A stretch of DNA of 64,000 bases, from assembly GCF_014189535.1 (NCBI RefSeq), contig NZ_CP050307.1, forward strand, positions 1,116,001-1,180,000. The letters are read 5' to 3'. The position numbers were made by a program, and so were the translations under genes. The notes under the pieces were generated by a model. It made no database searches. It had not been told where the DNA came from and saw nothing but the letters and a program-made list of their open reading frames with translations. Position 1 is the stretch's first letter; the number at the start of each line of letters is the position of its first letter. The DNA is from Rhizobium lusitanum (GTDB taxonomy: Bacteria; Pseudomonadota; Alphaproteobacteria; Rhizobiales; Rhizobiaceae). Below, one piece after another: positions 46,264 to 55,119 of this stretch.

Positions 46264-47325
46264 TTGAGCAATCGCCCTATCGCCTTCATTGCCAAAATTT
46301 CCTTTGTGATCAGCAGCTTATTGCTTGCGACCCCCGCCTTTGCGGATCGCCTCGTGACCGACCAGATCGGCCGTGAGGTCCATGTCCCGGATACCGTCAA
46401 CCGGGTCGTCATCCTGCAACACCAGACGCTCAATATCGCCGTCCAGCTCGATGCGATGGACAAGGTGGTCGGTGTGCTCGACGAGTGGAAGAAGCAGCTC
46501 GGGGCCAACTACGTCCGGCTTGCGCCGCAGCTTCCAAATCTTGCCATGCCGGGCGGCCTGACCAAGGTGAACATCGAGGAGCTGCTGAAACTCAAGCCCG
46601 ACGTGGTCTTCGTCACCAATTATGCTCCGGCCGACATGGTGAAGCAGATCGAGGATGCCGGCCTGCCGGTCGTCGCCATTTCGCTTCTCGATGTACCGCC
46701 GCAGGAGGCGATAAAGCTCAATCCGAGCGTCAAGGACGAACCCGCTGCGATCGACACCGGGTTTGCGACCGGCGTGCGCCTCATCGCCGATATTCTTGAC
46801 CGCAAGGAAAAAGGCGAGGAGATGATCGCGGCCACCAAGAAGACCCGCAAGCTGATCGCCGACCGCCTCGCCGGTCTCCCCGACGACAAGCGCATTCCGG
46901 TCTACATGGCCAATCCTGACCTCACCACCTACGGCCGTGGCAAATATACCGGCCTGATGATGGAGCGCGCTGGCGCCCGGAACGTCGCCAATGCGATCGC
47001 CGGCTTCAAGCAGGTGTCGATGGAGGATGTACTCACCTGGAACCCCAACGTGATCTTCGTGCAGGAACGCTATCCCGCCGTGGTCGACGAGATCAAAACA
47101 TCGGCACCCTGGCAGACGATCGACGCCGTCAAGAACGGCAAGATCTATCTGATGCCCGAATATGCCAAAGCCTGGGGGTATCCGATGCCGGAGGCCATGG
47201 CACTCGGCGAACTCTGGATGGCAAAGACGCTTTATCCCGAGCGCTTCGCGGATATCGACATGCAGGCGCAAGTGGACGCCTATTACAAGGAATTCTACCG
47301 CACAGACTATCGTTCGGGCCAATGA
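46264..47325 (+). CDS. FecB/TroA-type ABC substrate-binding protein (possibly molybdate/tungstate)
   Basis: About 353 residues. A Sec signal (IAFIAKISFVISSLLLATPAFA) is followed by a class III binding protein: VTDQIGREVHVPDTVNRVVILQHQTLNIAVQL, LLKLKPDVVFVTNY, RGKYTGLMMERAGARNVA and the C-terminal WGYPMPEAMALGELWMAKTLYP. AGGAGG at 46250-46255 is spaced eight bases from the TTG at 46264; an ATG at 46228 abuts the inverted repeat and is less likely. B12-type systems also carry siderophores, haem and molybdate; the ModA-like last gene favours an oxyanion. Confidence 0.85.
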   Translation: MSNRPIAFIAKISFVISSLLLATPAFADRLVTDQIGREVHVPDTVNRVVILQHQTLNIAVQLDAMDKVVGVLDEWKKQLGANYVRLAPQLPNLAMPGGLTKVNIEELLKLKPDVVFVTNYAPADMVKQIEDAGLPVVAISLLDVPPQEAIKLNPSVKDEPAAIDTGFATGVRLIADILDRKEKGEEMIAATKKTRKLIADRLAGLPDDKRIPVYMANPDLTTYGRGKYTGLMMERAGARNVANAIAGFKQVSMEDVLTWNPNVIFVQERYPAVVDEIKTSAPWQTIDAVKNGKIYLMPEYAKAWGYPMPEAMALGELWMAKTLYPERFADIDMQAQVDAYYKEFYRTDYRSGQ

Positions 47326-48356
47326 GCAGGGACGTTTTTTCGCCCCGCTCGCCACAGGTGGTCATCACCATCCTGGCTGCCACGCTCTTGATCGTGGCGG
47401 TCGGCTCTCTCGGCGTCGGCCGCTATGAAATCCCCTTCGCACGGGTAGTGCAAATTCTGCTGGCGCCGATCCTTCCGCCGGAGACACCGATAACCCCGAC
47501 AGAGGCGAATGTCGTCTTCACCGTGCGCCTGCCGCGCATCCTGCTCGCGCTGCTGTCGGGCGCGGGTCTCGCGCTCTCCGGCGCCACGCTACAGGGCGTT
47601 TTCCGCAATCCGCTGGTCGGCCCACAGGTCATGGGCGTTTCCTCTGGCGCGGCCTTTGGCGGCACGCTGGCCATCCTCCTGAGCTTTTCGCGTGTCGGCT
47701 TGCTCGCTACATCGTTCGCGTTCGGCCTATCGGCTCTTATCCTTGTCTATGCGCTGAACAGCATCGCGGCACGGCGCAATATCCTTGCACTGGTGCTGGC
47801 CGGCGTGGTGATCAGCGGCTTCTTCGGCGCCCTCGTCAGCCTCGTTCAGTATATAGCCGACACGGAAGACAAGCTGCCGGCGATGGTGTTCTGGCTGCTC
47901 GGCAGTTTCGCAACGGCCAATTGGGAAAAGCTCACCCTCGTCGCCGGCCCAGTCCTCGTCGGCAGCATCCTGCTTTTGGGCTTGCGCTGGCGCGTCAACC
48001 TTCTGTCGATCGGCGACGAGGAGGCGCGCGCCCTCGGCGTCCGCGTCGAGCCGCTACGCTGGCTGATCCTCATTCTCGTCTCCGCGATCGTTGCGGCGCA
48101 AGTGGCCGTGAGCGGCATCATCGGCTGGGTCGGCCTCATCGTCCCGCATATGGCGCGGATGCTTGTTGGTTCCGATCATCGGGCGATGATGCCCGCATCG
48201 CTGATCATCGGCGCGCTCTACCTGCTTGTCATCGACGATGTCGCACGCACGGCGACCGGCACGGAAATCCCTCTCGGGATTCTCACTGCGCTGATTGGAA
48301 CACCGATATTCGTGCTTGTCCTGTGGCAAACCCAGAGAGGCATCCGTGGCATCTGA
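47322..48356 (+). CDS. FecCD-type ABC permease
   Basis: A 344-residue permease with about ten hydrophobic segments. Family motifs: RLPRILLALLSGAGLALSGATLQGVFRNPLVGPQVMGVSSGAAFGG (read in parts), LAGVVISGFFGALVSLVQY, the ATPase-docking segment LLSIGDEEARALGVRVEPLRW, and GIIGWVGLIVPHMARMLVGSDH. The ATG overlaps the upstream stop (ATGA) and the end overlaps the ATPase gene. It is intact, in contrast to the frameshifted FecCD permease at 10240. Confidence 0.92.
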   Translation: MSRDVFSPRSPQVVITILAATLLIVAVGSLGVGRYEIPFARVVQILLAPILPPETPITPTEANVVFTVRLPRILLALLSGAGLALSGATLQGVFRNPLVGPQVMGVSSGAAFGGTLAILLSFSRVGLLATSFAFGLSALILVYALNSIAARRNILALVLAGVVISGFFGALVSLVQYIADTEDKLPAMVFWLLGSFATANWEKLTLVAGPVLVGSILLLGLRWRVNLLSIGDEEARALGVRVEPLRWLILILVSAIVAAQVAVSGIIGWVGLIVPHMARMLVGSDHRAMMPASLIIGALYLLVIDDVARTATGTEIPLGILTALIGTPIFVLVLWQTQRGIRGI

Positions 48357-49134
48357 TCAGGCAACACTATGGATCGAAGCAGCGAGCCACTCCCATGACG
48401 GCATGCGCTGGCAGTTCCGCGATCTCGACCTCGACCTGAAGGCGGGCGAGATTGTCGCCATCCTCGGCCCCAACGGTCGGGGGAAATCGACGCTGCTGCG
48501 GGTACTTGCCGGCCTTCTGAAGCCGACCTCCGGCAAGCTGTGGCTCAACGCGCGCACAGGTTTCGTACCGCAGGAATTTTCCGGCTCCTTTGCCTATTCG
48601 GTGCTGGACGTGGTGCTGATGGGCCGCGCCCGGCATATCGCGCTGTTACAGACGCCACGCAAGATCGATATCGAAAAGGCGATGGAGGCGCTGTGTACAA
48701 CAGGGATGGCGGACTACGCATCTCGCAATATCAACACGCTCTCCGGCGGCGAACGGCAACTCGTCCTAATTGCCCGTGCGCTCGCTGGCGAAAACGTCGT
48801 CCTGCTCCTCGATGAGCCTGCCTCCGCGCTCGACCTCAACAACCAGGATGTCGTGCTTTCGCTGCTCAGTAAGTTGGCAGACCGCGACGATCTCGCCATC
48901 GCCTTCACCACCCATCAGCCGAACCATGCGTTGGCGGTCGCCGACCGCTCACTGCTGATGCTCGATCAGGCACGCATTATCGTCGGCGAAACGGATGAGG
49001 TCGTCAATGAGGCCAATCTCGAGGATCTCTACGGCATTCCGGTGCGCTCCGCACGCCTGAGCGGCGGCGGCCAGGACGTGGCCTCTTTCGTGCCACTGTT
49101 CCGGCAAAGGGATCGGAAAGGAAGATATCCATGA
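48346..49134 (+). CDS. FecE-type ABC transporter ATP-binding protein
   Basis: A 262-residue ATPase. Walker A is GPNGRGKST (Arg replacing the more usual Ala or Ser), followed by GFVPQEFSGSF (Q-loop), the signature LSGGERQLVLIARAL, Walker B VVLLLDEPASALD and the switch TTHQPNHAL. The GTG at 48346 is chosen because AGAGAGG lies five bases upstream; the gene overlaps the permease by 11 bases. TTHQPNHAL-type switches are seen in Mol/metal-type members, consistent with but not proving molybdate. Confidence 0.9.
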   Translation: MASDQATLWIEAASHSHDGMRWQFRDLDLDLKAGEIVAILGPNGRGKSTLLRVLAGLLKPTSGKLWLNARTGFVPQEFSGSFAYSVLDVVLMGRARHIALLQTPRKIDIEKAMEALCTTGMADYASRNINTLSGGERQLVLIARALAGENVVLLLDEPASALDLNNQDVVLSLLSKLADRDDLAIAFTTHQPNHALAVADRSLLMLDQARIIVGETDEVVNEANLEDLYGIPVRSARLSGGGQDVASFVPLFRQRDRKGRYP

Positions 49135-49868
49135 CCGTATTCACTCAGCCACTCAGCGTACTGTCCGCAGGCAGCATGCGACACGCGTTCCCGGCGCTCA
49201 TCGCCGCATTCGGCAAGCTGAACCATGTCCCCGTCTCCTTGACCCTCGGCCCCGCTGGTCTGCTGCGGGAGCGCATCGAGGCGGGTGAGCATTTCGATCT
49301 CTTTGCCTCCGCCAACATGGCGCATCCCCGGCGTCTGGCGGCGCAGGGGATCACCAATGATGCGGTCTGTTTCGCCCGCAACAGGCTTTGCGTGCTCGCG
49401 CGCAGCGACCTTGGCCTGACGACCGCGAACCTTCTCGACGTCATCACCGATCCGAAGATCAAGATCGGCACGTCGACGCCGGGGGATGATCCCGCAGGCG
49501 ACTATGCCTTCGAGGTCTTCGACCTGATCGAAGCCAAGCGTCCGGGCCTTGCCGAGCCTCTCAAGTCCCGAGCCCGGCAACTGGTCGGCGGCCGCAACTC
49601 GCCGCCGGCACCATCAGGAAAAAACGCAGCCTGGCTTGTCGCCGACGGCGAGGTCGATCTCTTCCTGAGCTATTATTCAAATGCCCGTCTTTTGAAGCAT
49701 GATTCGGCGCTCAGCGTCGTCGCCCTTCCGGAAGAGCTTTCGCCAATCATCGAGTATGGCGTGACGGCTCGCAAAGGCGCGCGCGCTGAAGCCGGGCAAC
49801 TCCGGGAGTTTCTATTGTCCAGCGATGGACAGCGAATCTTGGAGCAGAATGGGTTTGAGCCCATATAA
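49131..49868 (+). CDS. ModA-like substrate-binding-domain protein without a signal peptide
   Basis: A 245-residue type 2 periplasmic-binding-fold protein. It reads PLSVLSAGSMRHAFPALIAAFG, GPAGLLRERIEAGEHFDLFASAN, FARNRLCVLARSD, VITDPKIKIGTSTPGDDPAGDYA and SYYSNARLL, the ModA/extracellular molybdate-binding pattern. No signal peptide is visible at the N-terminus (MTVFTQPLSVLSAG), so it should be cytoplasmic unless the start is misjudged. Its ATG overlaps the ATPase stop. It could be an intracellular oxyanion sensor, store or chaperone. Confidence 0.82.
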   Translation: MTVFTQPLSVLSAGSMRHAFPALIAAFGKLNHVPVSLTLGPAGLLRERIEAGEHFDLFASANMAHPRRLAAQGITNDAVCFARNRLCVLARSDLGLTTANLLDVITDPKIKIGTSTPGDDPAGDYAFEVFDLIEAKRPGLAEPLKSRARQLVGGRNSPPAPSGKNAAWLVADGEVDLFLSYYSNARLLKHDSALSVVALPEELSPIIEYGVTARKGARAEAGQLREFLLSSDGQRILEQNGFEPI

Positions 49869-50342
49869 GCATGGTGACTGGGTCATGCGAATCGGTCGGG
49901 TCGGAGCCTTGTTCGCGCTCCGCGGGACACTGACTTTCACCTAGAGGTAAGATTCCTTGGCGGCTATCGTTCGTTGCCGCATGAAGACCATGAGGCCCAG
50001 CATCGTCTACCATGTGAGGGCAAAACTCAGCATAGGCCGCGCGACCACCGGCCTGGAAGGATCGTGCCGAGCTCATTGATGACGGCGAACAACTACCGTT
50101 GAAACATCGACGCACCGCCGCGCTTTGATGTTCAAGCTTGCAACACCGTTGCCCGATCTCTATATAGCGCAACGAGGACTGCGATCCCGCGTTACCATCC
50201 GTAGCGCCTCGAAGCCGTAGCTTGAAACTAGCCGCTGCATTTTTTGAACCGTAGCTCTCGTGCCCTCCGCACTATCGCGTGACGGCGCTCCCACTATCCA
50301 TTGTCATTGACGCTGGTCGAATGACCAGCTGAGGAAATTTAT
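49869..50342. other. Gene-free region with a hairpin before the small-protein gene
   Basis: I found no supportable gene in these 474 bases. At the end, GCTGGTC-GAAT-GACCAGC (50312-50329) forms a perfect 7-base stem with a 4-base loop, stopping one base before the GAGGAAA ribosome binding site of the gene at 50343. It may be the terminator of an upstream RNA or a 5' UTR element controlling ribosome access. Confidence 0.5.
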
Positions 50343-50495
50343 TTGAACAACACAAATATCGCTGCCGCGCTTGCGGTGGTGAAGCCGCATGAACCCAATG
50401 AGGCCATCAACCGGCCCGACAAGAACTGGAAGCCTTACCCCTGTCTTCTCACGCGCAACGAGCTTGAGAAGCTGGTCGCCGAACAACTCGGCTGA
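50343..50495 (+). CDS. Small hypothetical protein (50 residues) upstream of rpsU
   Basis: A TTG-initiated reading frame with GAGG eight bases upstream. The product starts MNNTNIAAALAVVKPHEPNE and has NRPDKNWKPYPCLLTRNELE then KLVAEQLG. It has a hydrophilic, protein-like composition with a Trp/Tyr/Cys motif (WKPYPCLLTR), and I have an impression of similar short rhizobial proteins, but no named function. It ends 42 bases before rpsU on the same strand, so the two may be co-transcribed. Confidence 0.62.
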   Translation: MNNTNIAAALAVVKPHEPNEAINRPDKNWKPYPCLLTRNELEKLVAEQLG

Positions 50496-50537
50496 CGGGG
50501 ACGACGATTTTATCAACAGCAGCAACAAGGAGAACAA

Positions 50538-50795
50538 ATGCATATTCTAGTCAGAGACAACAATATCGAACAGGCGCTCAGGGTACTGAAAAAGAAGATG
50601 CAGCGCGAGGGGTTGTTCCGGGAAATGAAGGCACGGCAGGCCTATGAAAAACCGTCCGAACGCCGCGTCCGGGAAAAGGCGCAGGCCATCAGCAGGCACC
50701 GCAAAGCGATACGCAAGCAGATGCAGCGCGAAGGGCTGATCCCCGGCCCCAAGCGGAAGGCACCGCCGGCGCGCGGACCAAACCCTACCATTTGA
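50538..50795 (+). CDS. rpsU: 30S ribosomal protein bS21
   Basis: An 85-residue bS21. The family core is clear: [60 protein letters not shown], with a basic Pro-rich tail. The tail is longer than in enterobacterial S21 (about 71 residues), as usual in Rhizobiales, which often have several S21 copies. AAGGAG lies eight bases upstream of the ATG. The 3' end overlaps, by 11 bases, the corrected reading frame of the convergent gene at 50785-51440. Confidence 0.95.
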   Translation: MHILVRDNNIEQALRVLKKKMQREGLFREMKARQAYEKPSERRVREKAQAISRHRKAIRKQMQREGLIPGPKRKAPPARGPNPTI

Positions 50796-51440
50796 TGCGA
50801 TAGTTCACATTCACGTTGCCCGCTGGCGTTAAAGCCAGCGGATCGACGACGGATGCAGTGAAGTTGAGATTGGGCGCGATCGGCTGGTTGAAGGCCAGCG
50901 TGCTTGAGACGTTGCCCTTGAGGTCCGTCACCGCACCGTTCGCCGAGATCGATGTGCCGGTCCAGGGAAGATTATCGTCACGGCCTGCGAGGCGGTGACG
51001 GATGTAGATTGGCTTTGCGCGCGCCCATAATTCACATTCAGCGCGTGCGTCGTCTGCATATCGAGATCCTTCGAGACGATCCAGTTTCGCGAACGGCCGA
51101 GATACAAAGTTCCGCTGCCCCTCAGCGTGTCCAGCCGCAACGCGACCTCGCGGCGCGATTTGCTGGCAAAATTACGGCTATCATCCACCGCTTTTCCCCA
51201 GAACGTGGCAAGTTCGGAGCCGCTCAGGATCTTTCCACCGGGCGCGCTTCCAAGGCCAATATCGGCGCCCGCGCTCATTTCCCACGCCATCGGCAACCGA
51301 AAACCGATCGTTGTATGATAGGTTCGGGGAGCAACCTTGACCGGCGTCCAGATCAACAGATCGCCGGCATAAGCCGTCTGCGACAACGACGCCGCGCTGA
51401 CAAGCACACCAACAAAAACGCGCGTTAAAACAAGTCTCAT
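50785..51440 (-). pseudogene. Exported hypothetical protein, frameshifted near its C-terminus
   Basis: From the ATG at 51440 the product has a Sec signal (MRLVLTRVFVGVLVSAASLS...AYAGD) and beta-rich sequence such as TYHTTIGFRLPMAWEMSAGADIG and THALNVNYGRAQSQS. Near 50970 the frame runs out of character and stops at 50928. One base to the side, the sequence continues as SISANGAVTDLKGNVSSTLA and ends VNVNYRIKW at 50785. Adding one C in the CCC run near 50962-50965 joins both halves (TIIFPWTGTSISANG). It may be a small outer-membrane or surface protein. I do not recognise the family. Lesion or sequencing error is undecided. Confidence 0.62.
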
Positions 51441-51756
51441 CACAAAAGCCCAATTAGCGTTTGTATCAACGCCAGCGCGCCGAAGTGCTGCACCGGCAGC
51501 CGAAAGCAATGCGAAAAACCGCATTCCGCCTCGGCTTGATTTGGTTGTTAAGCGCCGATCCAACGATGCATATCGGCACCCATCAGGCACCTACACCGCC
51601 CACGCGAGGAAGAGACCCCATGCGCATCTAGCAACTCTCGTTAAAACGTTCCCATCCGGGAGACGGTATGTAAACCCTTTGGGTTCAAGTTTTTTGCTGC
51701 GGTGCACATTTGCCGCACTCGCTAGATGGCCGTCGAAGGTCCGCTTCGCGAATTGA
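51441..51756. other. Intergenic region between the frameshifted gene and pqqE
   Basis: These 316 bases lie downstream of pqqE and upstream of the frameshifted gene, both on the minus strand. No credible gene or strong terminator is visible. The promoter of the frameshifted gene should lie in 51450-51560. Confidence 0.4.
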
Positions 51757-52881
51757 TTACGCCCGACCCCGATAAACAAAAGCGGGCGGCTCGCTGAGGC
51801 CGTCTTCCTCGGCGCGGACCGCAATATCCTGATGGAACGGCGAGTGGATGCAGACGGGATCGGTCGCATCCGCGCTGCCTGCAAGCGCCATGGCCTGGCA
51901 ACGACAGCCACCATGGTCGATGTGTTTTCGCGCGCAGCTGCTGCAGGGTTCCTGCATCCAGTCGTCACCGCGATAGGCGTTGAAGGCGCTGCCGTGATAC
52001 CAGATGTCCGCGAGCGGCCTGTCACGCACATTGTCGAAGCTGAGCGATGGAATCGTTTCGGCGGCATGGCAGGGCAACACATACCCCGATGGGGTGATAT
52101 TGAGCCCGGTTCGACCCCAGCCTCCCATGCAGGCTTTCGGATAGCGGGAATGGTGATCGGCGGGCACGTAGTCGATGACCAGAATGCCGTCCAGTGTCCT
52201 GCGCGCCTCCTCGACCAGCGCCGTCGTCCGCTCGACCTGCGCCCGTGTCGGCATCAAGGCTGCACGGTTTTTCTCGGCCCATCCATGGAACTGCACGGTT
52301 GCGACCTCTATCCGGCGCGCACCAAGCTCGACCGCGGTGGCGATCATATCGCTGACCTGATCCATGTTCTGTTTATGGTAAACGGCATTGACGGTCAACG
52401 GAATGCCGGTCTCGCGGATCCAGCCGGCAACCGCCAGTTTGCGGGCATAGCCACCTTTGTAATTACCGACATGGTCGGCCATTTCCGGTGTCGCACCCTG
52501 GATCGAAAGCTGGATATGATCAAGCCCGGCGTCGGCCAATTCCGAGAGGCGGGGCTGTGTCAGCCCGATGCCGGAGGTGATGAGGTTGGTATAGAGGCCA
52601 CAGGAAGAGGCACCCTTGGTCAACGCGGCCAGATCGCGGCGCGCGACCGGTTCGCCGCCCGATAGATGTAGATGCAGAACCCCCAGCTCGGCGGCCTGCC
52701 GGAAGGCGGAAAGCCATTCCTCGGTCGTCAACTCATCGCGGCTTTGGGTCAGTTCCAGCGGATTGGAACAATAGGGACAGGCAAGCGGGCAGCGATGCGT
52801 CAATTCCGCCAATATGGCAATCGGCGGCGGCGCGGCGATGCTGCGCTCCCTGCCATTGCTGGTTTCAAGATGCTCACTCAC
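51757..52881 (-). CDS. pqqE: PqqA peptide cyclase (radical SAM/SPASM)
   Basis: A 374-residue radical SAM enzyme. The iron-sulfur motif CPLACPYC (CxxxCxxC) is near residue 32, followed by LGVLHLHLSGGEPVARRD. The C-terminal SPASM region carries auxiliary-cluster cysteines in CHAAETIPSLSF and EPCSSCARKHIDHGGCRCQA. It makes the carbon-carbon bond between Glu16 and Tyr20 of PqqA with PqqD as chaperone. It overlaps pqqD by four bases and is last in the operon. Confidence 0.96.
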   Translation of the reverse strand: MSEHLETSNGRERSIAAPPPIAILAELTHRCPLACPYCSNPLELTQSRDELTTEEWLSAFRQAAELGVLHLHLSGGEPVARRDLAALTKGASSCGLYTNLITSGIGLTQPRLSELADAGLDHIQLSIQGATPEMADHVGNYKGGYARKLAVAGWIRETGIPLTVNAVYHKQNMDQVSDMIATAVELGARRIEVATVQFHGWAEKNRAALMPTRAQVERTTALVEEARRTLDGILVIDYVPADHHSRYPKACMGGWGRTGLNITPSGYVLPCHAAETIPSLSFDNVRDRPLADIWYHGSAFNAYRGDDWMQEPCSSCARKHIDHGGCRCQAMALAGSADATDPVCIHSPFHQDIAVRAEEDGLSEPPAFVYRGRA

Positions 52882-53177
52882 CGGCTCAGCTCCAGCATTC
52901 GCCGGCTTGCAAAGTCACGGATAAAGGCGATCACGTCGTTGAGGACTTCCTCCTTCGGCGCCTCGAACTGCAACGCAAATCCGGCGGCGATGTCGTCCAG
53001 CGTTCTCACTCCGTCAAGCGCGCTGACGATTGCCACAGCAATTTCATCGAGTGCGAGCGCGCGTTCGGGAGCAAGCAGGATCGTCTGCCCGCGAGTGGCA
53101 TCCTCCCGCAGCCTGACGCCGCGCGCGAGCTTGGCGATGGTCTGGCCATCGATTTTGAGTGTGCCGTCCTCGCTCAT
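52878..53177 (-). CDS. pqqD: PQQ biosynthesis peptide chaperone
   Basis: A 99-residue PqqD, the RiPP recognition element that presents PqqA to PqqE. It reads KLARGVRLREDATRGQTILL and APERALALDEIAVAIVSALD, then TLDDIAAGFALQFEAPKEEVLNDVIAFI, the winged-helix PqqD fold. Overlaps of four bases with both pqqC and pqqE indicate translational coupling. Confidence 0.95.
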   Translation of the reverse strand: MSEDGTLKIDGQTIAKLARGVRLREDATRGQTILLAPERALALDEIAVAIVSALDGVRTLDDIAAGFALQFEAPKEEVLNDVIAFIRDFASRRMLELSR

Positions 53178-53938
53178 GATATCACCCCTTCGCGCCCATC
53201 CCAGCCGCCAGGCGGGATAAGCCCGGGACTGACATAGGCGTGGGAGAGCACATCAAGCTGCGACCAAAGGACATCGGTCTTGAAGGTCAGGGCAGCGACG
53301 GAAGCATCCTGCTTTTCCAGCGTATCGGCGTGGTCGAGAACGTAGTTCAGACCGAACGCCACCTCTTTCGGCGCTTCGTTGAGGCGCTGGCGGAAATAAG
53401 CGAGCGCGCTGTCATTGGCAAAGGCGTAGTGCTCGATCAGTCCGGCGATGCGGTTGGCGTGGATCGCCGGGGCAAACATCTCGGTCAGTGAAGAGGCGAC
53501 TGCTTCCAACATCGGCTTTTCGCGCACGAAATGAACATAGGCCTCAACCGCAAACCGCGTGCCGGCAAGCACGCCGCGTGTCGAGGCGACATAGTCCGGA
53601 TCGAGCCCAACCGCCTCGGCGAGCTTCAGCCAGCGGCGTATCCCGCCGCCATCGTCAACGCCGCCGTCATGATCCTCGATGCGATTGCGCCAGGCCCGCC
53701 GCAGCTGCGGGTCCTCGCAGCGCGACAGGAAAGCGGCATCCTTCATCGGGATGCGGCTCTGATAGTAATAGCGGTTGATGACCCAGGCCTGCACTTGGGT
53801 CATGCTGCACTGACCGCCATGCAATTGCCGATGAAACGGATGCTTATCGTGATAGCGCGCTTCGCCAACCGCGCGCAGGCGCGCCGCGAACGCTTCTCTA
53901 TTGGCTGCCTGTTGCAAGCGTGATCTCCATTCCGTCAT
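53174..53938 (-). CDS. pqqC: Pyrroloquinoline-quinone synthase
   Basis: A 254-residue PqqC with motifs RYHDKHPFHRQLHGGQCSMTQVQAWVINRYYYQSRIPMKDA (seen in parts), NRIEDHDG, EMFAPAIHANRI and IEHYAFANDSALAYFRQRL. It catalyses the final ring closure and eight-electron oxidation to PQQ without a metal. The ATG at 53938 overlaps pqqB by 41 bases; an ATG at 53965 would extend it by nine residues. It is the third gene of the operon. Confidence 0.95.
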   Translation of the reverse strand: MTEWRSRLQQAANREAFAARLRAVGEARYHDKHPFHRQLHGGQCSMTQVQAWVINRYYYQSRIPMKDAAFLSRCEDPQLRRAWRNRIEDHDGGVDDGGGIRRWLKLAEAVGLDPDYVASTRGVLAGTRFAVEAYVHFVREKPMLEAVASSLTEMFAPAIHANRIAGLIEHYAFANDSALAYFRQRLNEAPKEVAFGLNYVLDHADTLEKQDASVAALTFKTDVLWSQLDVLSHAYVSPGLIPPGGWDGREGVIS

Positions 53939-54806
53939 AGCCGACCGCAAAGCCGTGTCGCTCAAGCTCGGCTCGCTCCGGTCCGGCCCTCCAGATCGGG
54001 TTGGTATTGTTGATATGAATGTAGATACTCCGCCCGATCGACAGGCGGGACAATGCCTGGAGACTGCCGTCGAAACCGCTGATCGGCATATGTCCCATCC
54101 GCCGGCCGGTCTTCTGGCCGGTGCCCGTCCTGATCATCTCGTCATCGGTGAAGAGCGTGCCGTCGAAGAACAACAGATCCGCGCCGGCTATTCGATCCGC
54201 CAAAGCCGGGCTGATCGCCCCGCAGCCGGGAATGTAGTAGATACGCCTGTCGCCGACGCGAAACTCCATACCGACGGTCTGCTCGGTTTCAAGCCCAAGC
54301 ACCGGCTCGCCCTTCTCAAGATAGAGCGGAACCTTGCCGGCAACGGCAAACAGCCTCGTTTCAAGGTCCTCCAGCGGAAAGAACGGCGTTTCGAGTTCGA
54401 TCGGCTTTTGCTTAACGTGGGCGGGGTCGAGAACCTTGAAAATCGGATTCTCTTCCAGCGTCTCCAGCAACGCTTTTGTTGCGAGAAGCTGAAAAGGCTG
54501 TTTCTCCCGTAACGTCAGGAGACCCGCAACATGATCGACATCGCCATTCGTCAGCACGACACTCTTAATCGGGCTGTCACGCAATGCCTTGGGCCACAGA
54601 GCCGGCCGATCAAGCAATTGCTGGCGGATATCCGGTGATGCATTGACGACCAGCCAGCTGCTACCACCGACGCTGACCGCTAGCGACGATTGCGTCTGCG
54701 GAGCGAGGGCGCCCTGCCGCACCGCCACGCAGTTCGGGCAGCCACAGTTCCACTGCGGCAAGCCGCCACCCGCGGCGGCGCCGAGCACAAGAAATCGAAC
54801 AGTCAA
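53898..54806 (-). CDS. pqqB: PQQ biosynthesis protein PqqB (metallo-beta-lactamase fold)
   Basis: A 302-residue PqqB. The N-terminus LVLGAAAGGGLPQWNCGCPNC is the family hallmark, with LTNGDVDHVAGLLTLRE in place of the usual HxHxDH metal motif, YYIPGCGAISPAL, LLFFDGTLFTDDEMI and IYIHINNTNP. The family is proposed to hydroxylate the PqqE product. It lies 25 bases downstream of pqqA. Confidence 0.95.
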   Translation of the reverse strand: MTVRFLVLGAAAGGGLPQWNCGCPNCVAVRQGALAPQTQSSLAVSVGGSSWLVVNASPDIRQQLLDRPALWPKALRDSPIKSVVLTNGDVDHVAGLLTLREKQPFQLLATKALLETLEENPIFKVLDPAHVKQKPIELETPFFPLEDLETRLFAVAGKVPLYLEKGEPVLGLETEQTVGMEFRVGDRRIYYIPGCGAISPALADRIAGADLLFFDGTLFTDDEMIRTGTGQKTGRRMGHMPISGFDGSLQALSRLSIGRSIYIHINNTNPIWRAGPERAELERHGFAVGYDGMEITLATGSQ

Positions 54807-54831
54807 TCTGTTGCTTTCAGATGGTCAACGA

Positions 54832-54927
54832 TCAGAACAGGATCGGCTCGGAACCGTCGGCCGGGGCATACCGGTTGATTTCCATGCCGCAGCTTACCTC
54901 TACGAATTTCGGAGCATGCCATTTCAT
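54832..54927 (-). CDS. pqqA: PQQ precursor peptide
   Basis: A 31-residue ribosomal precursor of PQQ. It begins MKWHAPKFVEVSCGMEINRY and ends with PADGSEPILF. Glu16 and Tyr20 (in MEINRY), the residues cross-linked by PqqE, are present. AAAGGAA is eight bases upstream of the ATG. It is the first gene of the complete pqqABCDE operon. The operon promoter should lie in 54930-55100. No PQQ-dependent dehydrogenase is in the window. Confidence 0.95.
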   Translation of the reverse strand: MKWHAPKFVEVSCGMEINRYAPADGSEPILF

Positions 54928-55119
54928 TGGTCGTTCCTTTCATAGGATTTGCAAAGTTAGATTAGACTCAATTGCCCGTTGGGGCAATTTCGGATGGTCG
55001 TCTTTTAATGCTGTTAATGCCACGACGTTCCGGTCGTCGCGATCACGATAAATTGCTCGGCAAAACGACGGGGCGACAGCTTGAGGACGCCAACTCCCCA
55101 TGATCCGCGCATCGCGGCC

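Noticed and set aside
49747..50172. Minus-strand frame with a stretch vaguely like a transposase remnant
   Set aside because: The resemblance was weak and no terminal inverted repeats or target duplications were visible.
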